From: an uncultured Atopostipes sp.
Lineage (GTDB): Bacteria; Bacillota; Bacilli; Lactobacillales; Carnobacteriaceae_A
Length of the DNA stretch: 40,290 nucleotides
Reading direction: 5' to 3'
Assembly (NCBI GenBank): GCA_910588235.1
Contig: CAJUOQ010000021.1
Coordinates: forward strand, 1-40,290
The number at the start of each line of letters is the position of its first letter. The first letter of the stretch is position 1. The notes beneath the pieces were generated by a model that was given only the letters and a program-made list of their open reading frames with translations, had not been told where the DNA came from and did not search any database. Shown here one piece after another: positions 32,669 through 40,290 of the stretch. A program made the position numbers and the translations under genes.

Positions 32669-33610
32669 TTAAGGTTGCGAAGCGATTAGTTGCATATCAC
32701 CATCAAGTGTCCATTCTTCAACCTCATTTGGGAGAAGAAAGTGATCACCTTTCTTGAGTGGATATTCTTTACCACGAATAATTAATTGACCTTCTCCTTC
32801 AATTACACTGACTAATGTATATAGCGCGTCTTGTTGAAAAGTGATCGGACCCTCCACTTCCCAGTTGTAAACAGTGAAAAATTCATTGGTGACAAGCGTT
32901 GTTAATGTGCCGCCAGCGACTGCATCGACAATTTTTTGTGGTTGCTGATCTTGATGAGGGATCGTTGTGACATCGATAGCTTGTTCGATATGTAAATCTC
33001 TTAAATTCCCCTCATCGTCACGACGATTGTAGTCATACAAACGATAAGTCGTGTCACTCGATTGTTGCGTTTCTAATACCATGACCCCACTGCCGATCGC
33101 ATGAACGGTTCCACTGGGGACATAGAAAAAGTCTCCTGCTTGTACTTTAATGGTACGTAATAACTCGTCCCAACGTTCATCTTCAATAGACTGGCGAAAA
33201 TCAGCAATTGATTCTGCATTGTGGCCAAAGACAATTTCGGCGCCAGGCTCAGCATCTAAAATATACCAACACTCTGATTTTCCTAATTCCCCTTCATGCA
33301 GTAAAGCATAACCGTCACCTGGGTGAATTTGTACGGATAAATCTTGTTGCGCATCAATAATTTTTGTAAGAAGCGGAAATACGTCACCTTCTTGGTCGCC
33401 AAATAATTCACGGTGTTCGTCCCATAATTCAAGTAGTGTTTTTCCTACGTACTGGCCATTTTTGACTGTAGCGGGTCCATTTGGATGTGCACTAATTGCC
33501 CATAATTCGCCCGTGGTTTCACTAGGGATGTCATAACCAAATTCATCCCTTAATTTAGTTCCACCCCAAATTTTATCTTGTAAGACACCTGTTAAAAATA
33601 ACGGTTCCAT
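32669..33610 (-). CDS. manA: Mannose-6-phosphate isomerase, class I
   Basis: A 313-residue zinc cupin enzyme interconverting mannose-6-phosphate and fructose-6-phosphate. It is of the short Firmicutes type (Bacillus ManA is about 315). Metal ligands are Gln94 and His96 in VQIHPGD, Glu113 in GKSECWYIL, and His170 in SGTVHAIG. The catalytic Arg190 is in TTYRLYDYNR. The N-terminal VLQDKIWGGTKL is typical. GGAG precedes the start on the minus strand. It allows use of mannose imported by the PTS or supply of mannose for glycans. Confidence 0.95.
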   Translation of the reverse strand: MEPLFLTGVLQDKIWGGTKLRDEFGYDIPSETTGELWAISAHPNGPATVKNGQYVGKTLLELWDEHRELFGDQEGDVFPLLTKIIDAQQDLSVQIHPGDGYALLHEGELGKSECWYILDAEPGAEIVFGHNAESIADFRQSIEDERWDELLRTIKVQAGDFFYVPSGTVHAIGSGVMVLETQQSSDTTYRLYDYNRRDDEGNLRDLHIEQAIDVTTIPHQDQQPQKIVDAVAGGTLTTLVTNEFFTVYNWEVEGPITFQQDALYTLVSVIEGEGQLIIRGKEYPLKKGDHFLLPNEVEEWTLDGDMQLIASQP

Positions 33611-33787
33611 ATTGACACTCCATTCTTTTTAGTTCGTTTCGTTAGAGCTAGTTTATCATAGAAAGGAAGCAGAATAGAAATGATAGCTCAGCAAACAGAC
33701 GGGAAACGTGGATTTAAAATCATACGTGATCAGCGAAACGACTAGATAATAAAAAATGTTTGATAAAGTCTTTAAAAATAAGAACAG

Positions 33788-33834
33788 AGGTGTTTTCCTT
33801 CATTTAGAGAAAGAAAACCTATTTTTTATTTTAA
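33788..33834 (+). terminator. Orphan terminator-like hairpin
   Basis: GTTTTC-C-TTC (33792-33801) pairs with GAA-A-GAAAAC (33809-33818), one internal mismatch, followed by ATTTTTTATTTT. There is no plus-strand gene upstream, because manA diverges. It may end a small RNA or an upstream tdk transcript. Confidence 0.5.
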
Positions 33835-33883
33835 AATAAAGCACTTTTACCAAAGTAAAAAGATACGGGAAGGGTTTGTTGCC

Positions 33884-33912
33884 TTGTACTTTTACCTTGC
33901 ATTCGTTATAAT
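33884..33912 (+). promoter_or_regulatory. Promoter of tdk-prfA-prmC
   Basis: TTGTAC (33884-33889) and TATAAT (33907-33912) with 17-bp spacing. The second ACTTTTACC repeat (33888-33896) overlaps the -35/spacer. Confidence 0.55.
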
Positions 33913-33972
33913 TTTTAAGGACTAGAATGATGAATATGAATGTTTCATAAGAGAATTGAGAGGTTGAACAGA

Positions 33973-34557
33973 ATGGCACAATTGTATTTTAGATATGGAG
34001 CAATGAATAGTGGAAAATCGATCGAAGTTCTAAAAGTTGCTCATAATTATGAAGAACAAAATAAAACAGTGAAAATTTATACAAGTGGTGTAGATGATCG
34101 CGATGGTGTGGGTGTTATCTCCAGTCGAACAGGAATGCGTCGAGAAGCTACCCCCATTAGACAAGATACAAATATTTTCGAAGAGATTCAAGCAGCAGAT
34201 GAAAAAATCTGGTGTATTTTAATTGATGAAGCTCAGTTTTTAACGAAAGAACATGTCATCCAGCTGACGAAAATTGTGGATGAATTAAATATTCCGGTCA
34301 TGACGTTCGGCCTAAAAAATGACTTTATGAATCAACTGTTTGAAGGTTCAAGATATTTATTACTATATGCTGAAAAGATTGAAGAAATTAAAACGATTTG
34401 TTGGTATTGCGGCAAAAAAGCCATTATGAATTTACGGATGAGCGATGGAAAGCCTGTCTATGAAGGAGAACAAATTCAAATTGGCGGGAATGAAAGCTAT
34501 TTCCCCGTTTGTCGTCACCACTATTTCCATCCAGAGATTGAAGAAGGAAGAGATTAA
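33973..34557 (+). CDS. tdk: Thymidine kinase
   Basis: A 194-residue type II thymidine kinase phosphorylating thymidine in salvage. The P-loop is GAMNSGKS (9-16), and the Walker B/catalytic region is LIDEAQFL. The zinc site is formed by CWYC and a C-terminal VCRHHY. ATG 33973 follows AGAGGT at good spacing and gives the usual MAQLYFRYG start. The in-frame ATG at 33940 lies only about 20 bases after the predicted transcription start and adds a basic non-homologous extension. prfA begins one base after the stop, with its ribosome binding site inside tdk. Confidence 0.96.
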   Translation: MAQLYFRYGAMNSGKSIEVLKVAHNYEEQNKTVKIYTSGVDDRDGVGVISSRTGMRREATPIRQDTNIFEEIQAADEKIWCILIDEAQFLTKEHVIQLTKIVDELNIPVMTFGLKNDFMNQLFEGSRYLLLYAEKIEEIKTICWYCGKKAIMNLRMSDGKPVYEGEQIQIGGNESYFPVCRHHYFHPEIEEGRD

Positions 34558-34558
34558 T

Positions 34559-35629
34559 ATGGATATTTTTGATCAATTAGAAAATGTCGAAGTTCGTTAT
34601 CGTGAAATTAATGCGATGTTAAGTGACCCAGAAATTACAAAAGACTCCAATAAAATTAAAGAATTGAGCAAAGAGGAAGGCGATCTACGGGAGACTGTCC
34701 AAGAGTATCAACAATATAAGAAAGTCAAAGCAGATCTAGAAGACACCAATGAACTCCTCAATGAATCTTTAGAAGACGAAATGAAAGAATTAGCTGAAAT
34801 GGAAAAAGAAGAACTCTTAGAAGAAAAAGAAGCATTAGAAGAAAAGCTGAAGTTCTTATTGATTCCAAAAGATGAAAATGACGGAAAAAATATTATTATG
34901 GAAATCCGAGGGGCAGCTGGTGGAGACGAAGCTCAACTATTCGCGGGCGATTTATTCCATATGTACCAGAAATTTGCTGACAAAAATGGTTGGAAAACCG
35001 AAGTACTGGAATCAACATCCACAGGAGTCGGCGGTTTCAAGGAACTTATTTTATCGATTAATGGAAAAAACGTTTATTCAAAATTAAAATATGAAAACGG
35101 CGCACACCGTGTGCAACGTGTACCAGAAACCGAATCTCAAGGGCGGGTGCACACCTCAACAGCAACGGTTGTCGTTATGCCGGAAGTAGAAGATGTTGAA
35201 GTGGATATCGACCAAAACGATATTCGTGTAGATATCTATCGTGCAAGTGGGGCTGGAGGTCAGCACGTAAACATGACCGACTCTGCCGTCCGTTTAACGC
35301 ACGAACCGACAGGAATTGTTGTCGCGATGCAGGATGAACGTTCACAGTTGAAAAACCGTGAAAAAGCCATGAAGGTCCTACGTTCACGTGTTTATGATTA
35401 CTATGAACAAGCAGCTCAAGCCGAAGTCGATGCGGAACGTAAGTCAGCGATTGGTACCGGAGATCGTTCAGAAAGAATTCGAACGTATAATTTCCCCCAA
35501 GGACGAGTGACTGACCACCGCATTAATTTAACTGTGCATAAGTTAGAACAAGTTTTAGATGGCGATCTGGACGAAATTGTTGAAGAATTGACGCTCCAAG
35601 ATCAAGCGCAAAAACTGGAGCAATTATAA
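34559..35629 (+). CDS. prfA: Peptide chain release factor 1
   Basis: A 356-residue RF1 that terminates translation at UAA and UAG. The anticodon-like tripeptide is PET (189-191, in RVPETESQGRVHTSTATV), in the class position for RF1 (PxT). The catalytic GGQ is at 233-235 (GAGGQHVN), the glutamine of which is methylated by PrmC, encoded next. The N-terminal coiled coil (about 1-100) is complete. ATG 34559 follows GAAGGAAG. A longer in-frame reading from 34445 runs inside tdk and is rejected. Confidence 0.97.
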   Translation: MDIFDQLENVEVRYREINAMLSDPEITKDSNKIKELSKEEGDLRETVQEYQQYKKVKADLEDTNELLNESLEDEMKELAEMEKEELLEEKEALEEKLKFLLIPKDENDGKNIIMEIRGAAGGDEAQLFAGDLFHMYQKFADKNGWKTEVLESTSTGVGGFKELILSINGKNVYSKLKYENGAHRVQRVPETESQGRVHTSTATVVVMPEVEDVEVDIDQNDIRVDIYRASGAGGQHVNMTDSAVRLTHEPTGIVVAMQDERSQLKNREKAMKVLRSRVYDYYEQAAQAEVDAERKSAIGTGDRSERIRTYNFPQGRVTDHRINLTVHKLEQVLDGDLDEIVEELTLQDQAQKLEQL

Positions 35630-35630
35630 A

Positions 35631-36497
35631 ATGGTTACAGAAAACAAATCCTCAGTCACATACTTTGAAGTCCTCGAACGGGCTTCTTCTTTTTTAAAAG
35701 AAATCAGACACTCTTCCTTTGTGGCGGAATGGTTAATGCGCGAACGCTTAAATTGGTCGAAGACCGAATTGATTTTAAATTATAAAAACGAAATGCCTGT
35801 GGAAGAGCGCGAACAATTTGAAAAAGACTTTAAAGAATTTTTAAAAGGGAAACCAATGCAACAAATTATCGGCCATGAGTGGTACTACAACCGGAAATTT
35901 AAAGTAACAAAAGATACCCTAATCCCTCGTCCTGAAACGGAAGAGTGGCAAGATCGTGTTTTAAAAGAACTGCCTGAGAAAGCATTAACCGTCTTAGATA
36001 TAGGGACAGGTACCGGTGTTTTAGCAATTACGGATAAATTAGAACGTCCACAAGATCAAGTCACAGCCACAGATATCAGTGCCGACGCTCTCGCTGTTGC
36101 CAAAGAAAATGCAGAAACCCTTGAAGCGGATATTGCCTTTAAGCAAGGTGATTTACTAGAACCAGTGGCCGGGGAACGTTTTGATCTAGTTTTATGTAAT
36201 CCTCCTTATATTAGTCAAAATGAAATAGAAGTCATGGATCAATCGGTTTTAGATTATGAACCAAAAGGTGCATTATTCGCTGAAGATGAGGGCTTAGAGA
36301 TTTACAAAGCCATTGCGCATTCGATTAAAGACTATCTTGCTGCGGATGCCCAGTTATTTTTTGAAATTGGCTATCAACAAGGAGAAAAAGTACAGGAGAT
36401 TTTCAAGGAAGCTTTTCCAAAAGCAACGATTGAAATCTGGCAAGATTTTAACCGACAGGATCGGGTAGTGGCAGTCTATACACAGAATTGTGGATAG
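35631..36497 (+). CDS. prmC: Release factor glutamine methyltransferase PrmC
   Basis: A 288-residue SAM-dependent enzyme that N5-methylates the GGQ glutamine of release factors. SAM-binding motif I is DIGTGTG (123-129), and the catalytic NPPY is at 190-193 (LCNPPYIS). The N-terminal helical domain recognising the factor is present. It starts one base after the prfA stop, in the conserved tdk-prfA-prmC order. The stop codon overlaps the first of a series of DnaA-box-like sequences. Confidence 0.96.
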   Translation: MVTENKSSVTYFEVLERASSFLKEIRHSSFVAEWLMRERLNWSKTELILNYKNEMPVEEREQFEKDFKEFLKGKPMQQIIGHEWYYNRKFKVTKDTLIPRPETEEWQDRVLKELPEKALTVLDIGTGTGVLAITDKLERPQDQVTATDISADALAVAKENAETLEADIAFKQGDLLEPVAGERFDLVLCNPPYISQNEIEVMDQSVLDYEPKGALFAEDEGLEIYKAIAHSIKDYLAADAQLFFEIGYQQGEKVQEIFKEAFPKATIEIWQDFNRQDRVVAVYTQNCG

Positions 36498-36579
36498 AAC
36501 CTGTGGATGATGGTGGATAAGTAGAATAATTCCCTTTAAAATAAGGATGAAGATGTGGATGTGCAAAAAGTTATCCACA
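36489..36579. promoter_or_regulatory. Cluster of DnaA-box-like 9-mers
   Basis: Five sites lie in 91 bp. They are TGTGGATAG (36489-36497), TGTGGATGA (36502-36510), GGTGGATAA (36512-36520) and TGTGGATGT (36554-36562), which read as DnaA boxes on the minus strand with one, one, one and two mismatches. The fifth, TTATCCACA (36571-36579), is a perfect box on the plus strand. It lies between prmC and ywlC. Confidence 0.65.
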
Positions 36580-36611
36580 AAACAATTTAACGAGGTAGAA
36601 AGCGTGATTTT

Positions 36612-37610
36612 TTGAAGACACAACTTCTAAAAGAAAATGAATTGATGAAAGGCGCCCAACTGATAGAAAATGGAGAAATTGTGGCTTTTCCCACAGATAC
36701 AGTTTATGGGTTAGGCGCAGATGCGACGAACGATGAAGCGGTAAAAAAAATATTTAAAGCTAAAGGAAGACCGATGGATCGTCCAATTAGCGTGTTGGTC
36801 GCAAATGTGGAAGATTTGGATAAATATGCGACGGACGTGCCAGAAGCCGTTAAAAAATTAGCGGCTAAATTTTGGCCAGGGCCTTTAACGATTATTTTAA
36901 AAAATAAAGGCTTGCTCGCTCCCTCCGTGACTCCAGGAAAAACGACCGTCGGCTTACGGATGCCGGATCATCCCCTAACGCTTGAATTCATTGAAAAATG
37001 TGGAACCCCTCTGTCTACGCCTAGTGCAAACTCTACCGGACGCCCAAGTCCTACGCGCGCGGAACATGTTATGGATGATTTAGACGGAAAAATTCCTGCA
37101 GTTATCGATGGTGGTGAAACTTCCTTTGGGATTGAATCCACGGTGATTGATTTTTCAAATCCTAACAAGCCGCTCATTTTGAGACCCGGTAATATTACCA
37201 AAGAAGCGATTGAAGCAACAATAAACAAAATAGTTTATCTGAAAGAGGAAGAAGCTACTAAAGCCAATCAACCACTAAGTACAGAAAAGCATTATGAACC
37301 TAAAATTCCTGTATTTATCGTTGAATCCAGTTGGACTGAAGCGATTCAAAAAATGCAAACAAAAGAGGAAAAAATTGCTCTTCTTGCCAACGAAACAATC
37401 ACTGAAAAATTTGAGAACGAAGTGGGTACAAGCTTTGCGTTAGGAGCTCCTGGTGATTTAGAAGCCGCTAATCGAAACTTTTTCCAAGGATTACGTACGT
37501 TAGAACAATCCTCAGCGACTGTTATTTTAGCAGAGCCTTATACAGAGGGAGCGCTAAGTGTTCCGTATATGAATCGATTACAAAATGCAGCAAATAAAAA
37601 AACAATATAA
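36612..37610 (+). CDS. ywlC: L-threonylcarbamoyladenylate synthase (Sua5/YwlC)
   Basis: A 332-residue enzyme making threonylcarbamoyl-AMP for the t6A37 modification of ANN-decoding tRNAs. The YrdC domain (about 1-200) shows AFPTDTVYGLGADA, KAKGRPMDRPISVLV and TPSANSTGRPSPT. The C-terminal Sua5 domain (about 235-330) is present, so this is the long form. Start uncertain: TTG 36612 gives the N-terminal length of homologues, but its distance to GAGGT is long (about 15 nt). An ATG at 36645 lacks a site. It follows the DnaA-box cluster, a region that may also regulate it. Confidence 0.92.
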   Translation: MKTQLLKENELMKGAQLIENGEIVAFPTDTVYGLGADATNDEAVKKIFKAKGRPMDRPISVLVANVEDLDKYATDVPEAVKKLAAKFWPGPLTIILKNKGLLAPSVTPGKTTVGLRMPDHPLTLEFIEKCGTPLSTPSANSTGRPSPTRAEHVMDDLDGKIPAVIDGGETSFGIESTVIDFSNPNKPLILRPGNITKEAIEATINKIVYLKEEEATKANQPLSTEKHYEPKIPVFIVESSWTEAIQKMQTKEEKIALLANETITEKFENEVGTSFALGAPGDLEAANRNFFQGLRTLEQSSATVILAEPYTEGALSVPYMNRLQNAANKKTI

Positions 37611-37698
37611 AATTCACGAAAAAGCTGGATTTTATCGTAAATATTGTGTAGTATTGTAAGGATGAAAAAAAGCAGTCTATAAAAAGGAGCTAAATAAA

Positions 37699-38334
37699 AT
37701 GGAAAACTTTCATGTTATGAAACACCCTTTAATTGAGCACAAGTTGACGATATTACGTAATAAAGAAACTGGTACGAAAGATTTTAGGGATCTCATTAAT
37801 GAGGTAGCTCGTTTACTAGCTTATGAAGTTTCAAGAGATTTACCTTTAGAAGACATTGAAATCGAAACGCCTCTAGGAAAAACAACACAAAAAGCACTTA
37901 CAGGTAAAAAAGTTGTCATTGCCCCTATTTTACGAGCTGGACTCGGCATGGTAGACGGCATTTTAGACTTAATCCCTGCTGCACGTGTTGGTCACGTAGG
38001 GCTTTATCGAGATGAAGAAACAATGGAACCTGTCGAATATTTTGTTAAAATGCCAAATGATATAGAAAACCGTCATATGTATGTAGTCGATCCAATGCTT
38101 GCAACAGGTGGATCTGCGATTGCAGCGATTGATTCTGTCATAGAACGCGGTGCAAAACCAGAGAATATTAAATTTATTTGTATTGTAGCAGCACCAGAAG
38201 GGGTTAAAGCTTTGAATGAAGCGCACCCTGAGGTACAAATATTTACTGCTGCTTTAGATGAAAAACTAGATGAGAATGCTTATATCTTCCCAGGTTTAGG
38301 AGATGCTGGCGATAGACTTTTCGGTACGCTATAA
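37699..38334 (+). CDS. upp: Uracil phosphoribosyltransferase
   Basis: A 211-residue enzyme converting uracil and PRPP to UMP in pyrimidine salvage. The PRPP-binding motif is DPMLATGGSA (131-140). The PILRAGLGMVDG region and C-terminal GLGDAGDRLFGT close the uracil site. Length matches Bacillus Upp (209). AAAAAGGAG precedes the ATG. In many relatives glyA lies between ywlC and upp, but here only 88 bp separate them. Confidence 0.97.
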   Translation: MENFHVMKHPLIEHKLTILRNKETGTKDFRDLINEVARLLAYEVSRDLPLEDIEIETPLGKTTQKALTGKKVVIAPILRAGLGMVDGILDLIPAARVGHVGLYRDEETMEPVEYFVKMPNDIENRHMYVVDPMLATGGSAIAAIDSVIERGAKPENIKFICIVAAPEGVKALNEAHPEVQIFTAALDEKLDENAYIFPGLGDAGDRLFGTL

Positions 38335-38398
38335 TTTTGTGTTGAAATAAAAGCAAGCGATCATTGTTATTGCAAAGTTTTTCAAGAAGGGATTTTTA

Positions 38399-38632
38399 AT
38401 GGAATTTATTCGAACGCAATCATTAATTACTTTAATATCACATGTTTTCTTTATTGGTGTAAGCTTTTGGGGACTGCAAAGTCTACGAATTGAGCATCTT
38501 TTTAAAAAATACCGAGTACAACAAGTACGCGCTTTTTATATTATGCTTTCAGTTGCTTTAGGTTATATTTTAAGCACGTTTTTCTTAGACTTTTTGACAC
38601 ACTCACAAAATTTGATTTATTTTTTCCAATAA
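38399..38632 (+). CDS. DUF1146 small membrane protein (YwzB-like)
   Basis: A 77-residue protein with two membrane helices (about 8-27 and 46-65) separated by a basic loop (RIEHLFKKYRVQQVR). It matches the DUF1146/YwzB family, of unknown function, that typically sits between the atp operon and murA in Firmicutes. AAGAAGGG precedes the ATG. Here it directly follows upp with no atp genes between. Confidence 0.85.
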   Translation: MEFIRTQSLITLISHVFFIGVSFWGLQSLRIEHLFKKYRVQQVRAFYIMLSVALGYILSTFFLDFLTHSQNLIYFFQ

Positions 38633-38633
38633 A

Positions 38634-38668
38634 CCTTCGTTAAGCACTTCTTAATCGCTAAACGAAAG
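38634..38668 (+). terminator. Possible weak terminator after DUF1146
   Basis: CCTTCGTTAAGC (38634-38645) pairs with GCTAAACGAAAG (38657-38668) at 10 of 12 positions. The T-tract afterwards is broken (AATTTCTTCTAA). Confidence 0.35.
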
Positions 38669-38864
38669 AATTTCTTCTAATTGTGAAGAGAATATCAAAA
38701 AATAGTCAAAGAACCTCTATAATAAATTCTTATTTATGTGTTAGTCTAAAAATACTGATACGTTAATGTAAGGCGAATTAATCGCGGTAAGGATTTAATT
38801 GTACTAAAATGAATGTAGAAAATTGAAACTGTGGATGATTAAAAAATGTTGGAGGTATTGCAAT

Positions 38865-40160
38865 ATGGATGCAATAATTGTACGAGGTGGGAATCGCCTA
38901 AAAGGTACAGTGGAGATTGAAGGGGCAAAAAATGCAGCTTTACCAATTTTGGCTGCAAGTATTCTTGGACAAGACACGCCGAGTAAATTTTATAATGTCC
39001 CGTTATTGTCAGATATCTATACGATGAAAGAAGTATTAAGCTACTTAAATATTGAAGTAGATTTTAATGAAGAAGAAAAAACGATGAGTATTGATGCAAC
39101 AATGCCCTTAAAGAGTGACACTCCCTTTGAATTTATGAACAAAATGCGTGCTTCAATTCTAGTGATGGGCCCATTGTTAGCTCGAAATGGACGAGCACGC
39201 GTAGCGATGCCTGGTGGATGCTCGATTGGTTCGCGACCAATTGACTTGCACTTAAAAGGCTTTGAAGCGATGGGTGTTGAGATTGAACAAGGAAATGGTT
39301 ACCTTGAAGCATATGTGGACCAATTACAAGGGGCAGAGATTTACCTTGATTTCCCAAGTGTTGGAGCGACTCAAAATATTATGATGGCTGCAACGCTCGC
39401 TGAAGGAACAACTATTTTAGAAAACGCAGCGCGCGAACCTGAAATTGTTGACCTGGCAAACTACTTAAACCGTATGGGCGCCAAAGTGATTGGAGCTGGG
39501 ACAGAAAAAATTCGTATTGAAGGTGTTTCTAAATTAAAGGGAACAGACCATGGCGTAATCGCCGACCGAATTGAAAGTGGCACCTTTATCGTTGCAGCAG
39601 CAATTACTGAAGGGGACGTATTGGTGAAAGATGCGGTAAGTGAACACAATCGTCCGTTGATTTCAAAATTACGGGAGATGGGTGTAATAATCGAAGAGGA
39701 AGAAGAAGGCCTACGTGTTATTGGACCGGAAAAACTTTCTCCAGCTGATTTTAAAACACAACCTTACCCTGGATTCCCTACAGATATGCAAGCTCAAGTA
39801 ACGATTGCTCAATTAAAAGCAGAAGGTACGAGTGTTGTTCGCGAAACGGTCTTTGAAAATCGTTTCATGCATTTAGAACAAATGCGAAAAATGGATGCTC
39901 AATTCCAAATCGATGGTCAATCTGCAATTATTAAAGGCGGAAACCCATTAGAAGGTGGAGAAGTAGCTTCTAGTGACTTGCGTGCATCAGCAGCCCTTAT
40001 TTTATCGGGTCTAATTGCGAATGGTTATACAACTGTTACAAATATTGACCATTTAGATCGTGGCTATTACAAGTTTCATGAAAAATTAGCAGGTTTAGGG
40101 GCAAATATTGAACGCGTTGATCACAAGAAAGAATCAGCGAAAGAAACGCAAAAAGCATAA
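38865..40160 (+). CDS. murA: UDP-N-acetylglucosamine 1-carboxyvinyltransferase MurA
   Basis: A 431-residue enzyme for the first committed step of peptidoglycan synthesis, adding enolpyruvate from PEP to UDP-GlcNAc. This is the target of fosfomycin. The active-site loop PGGCSIGSRP carries Cys119 (not Asp), so fosfomycin sensitivity at the target is expected. The conserved Lys22 is in EGAKNAALPI. Six-repeat alpha/beta architecture is complete (for example RASAALILSGLIANG). ATG 38865 follows GGAGG. An in-frame upstream ATG at 38823 has no site. It is probably the paralogue next to DUF1146 (MurAA position). Confidence 0.96.
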   Translation: MDAIIVRGGNRLKGTVEIEGAKNAALPILAASILGQDTPSKFYNVPLLSDIYTMKEVLSYLNIEVDFNEEEKTMSIDATMPLKSDTPFEFMNKMRASILVMGPLLARNGRARVAMPGGCSIGSRPIDLHLKGFEAMGVEIEQGNGYLEAYVDQLQGAEIYLDFPSVGATQNIMMAATLAEGTTILENAAREPEIVDLANYLNRMGAKVIGAGTEKIRIEGVSKLKGTDHGVIADRIESGTFIVAAAITEGDVLVKDAVSEHNRPLISKLREMGVIIEEEEEGLRVIGPEKLSPADFKTQPYPGFPTDMQAQVTIAQLKAEGTSVVRETVFENRFMHLEQMRKMDAQFQIDGQSAIIKGGNPLEGGEVASSDLRASAALILSGLIANGYTTVTNIDHLDRGYYKFHEKLAGLGANIERVDHKKESAKETQKA

Positions 40161-40249
40161 AAATGCTAGCTAATATTTTTGTGTATCCTTTATTTTTACA
40201 TAAAAATAAAATACAGATACTATAATCCTTAACAAGGCTCTATAATTTA

Positions 40250-40290
40250 TGGTGTTGATGGATCTTTCAGATTCATTGACACCATTTTTA
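40250..40290 (+). terminator. Hairpin with T-run at the window end
   Basis: A 15-bp stem including wobble pairs (40250-40264 with 40270-40284, TGGTGTTGATG / CATTGACACCA) is followed by TTTTTA. It lies 90 bp after murA and may be its terminator or the leader of the next gene. TATAAT motifs at 40221 and 40241 precede it. Confidence 0.6.

Larger units (their letters stand above)
33611..33972. other. Divergent intergenic region manA / tdk
   Basis: This 362-bp stretch has no recognised gene. It holds a terminator-like hairpin on the plus strand (33788-33834) with no plus-strand gene before it. It also has the direct repeat ACTTTTACC (33843-33851 and 33888-33896), a TTTTAC/GTAAAA hairpin (about 33845-33860), and the tdk promoter (33884-33912). 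Confidence 0.6.

Noticed and set aside
34445..34558. N-terminal extension of prfA inside tdk
   Set aside because: RF1 homologues begin at MDIFDQLE, and a ribosome binding site precedes ATG 34559.

Overview
The window looks like chromosomal core DNA of a low-GC, non-sporulating Firmicute, most likely Lactobacillales and perhaps Carnobacteriaceae-like. The evidence is AT-rich third positions, AGGAGG ribosome binding sites, a Bacilli-type Spx, FloA/NfeD, a Firmicutes glgBCDA operon with the GlgD subunit, and the block tdk-prfA-prmC-ywlC-upp-DUF1146-murA. The genus call is inference. I see no rRNA, tRNA, CRISPR array, insertion sequence, phage gene or attachment site. All 36 coding regions appear intact.

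Layout. 1-7.8 kb: a four-repeat membrane protein of the mechanosensitive-channel type, VanZ, a DUF2188 protein (minus), an NAD-dependent epimerase, pyruvate carboxylase, and Spx (minus). 8.1-11.0 kb: a tight operon of an HSL-type esterase, a condensation-fold acyltransferase and a six-helix membrane protein with an N-terminal zinc ribbon. 11.1-13.1 kb: a phasin-like coiled coil and a UbiB/AarF kinase. 13.2-15.6 kb (minus): short NfeD, FloA, a very basic low-complexity protein, and a GlsB/YeaQ stress membrane protein. 16.0-21.8 kb: glgBCDA, ending in a terminator with no glgP. 21.9-26.7 kb: uppP (minus), an unrecognised membrane protein, a stand-alone EIIA-Glc, a lactonase (minus) and an AI-2E-type permease. 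26.8-31.0 kb: a TetR regulator followed by a heterodimeric ABC exporter with one degenerate ATP site. 31.3-33.6 kb: a MATE transporter behind a terminator-containing leader, and manA (minus). 34.0-40.2 kb: tdk, prfA, prmC, ywlC, upp, DUF1146, murA.

How the genes fit together. Central carbon storage and supply are represented by pyc, glgBCDA, EIIA-Glc and manA. Envelope and membrane homeostasis are represented by uppP, murA, floA/nfeD, UbiB-phasin, GlsB and the acyltransferase triad. Drug or toxin export is represented by TetR plus the ABC pair and MATE. Translation termination and tRNA modification are represented by prfA, prmC and ywlC.

The most notable non-coding signals are five DnaA-box-like 9-mers within 91 bp between prmC and ywlC, and a strong terminator just before the MATE ribosome binding site. 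Others are a long structured spx leader and palindromes at the glg and glsB control regions. The glyA gene and the atp operon are absent from the places where relatives usually carry them. The gene cluster of least known function is the esterase / acyltransferase / zinc-ribbon membrane protein operon.
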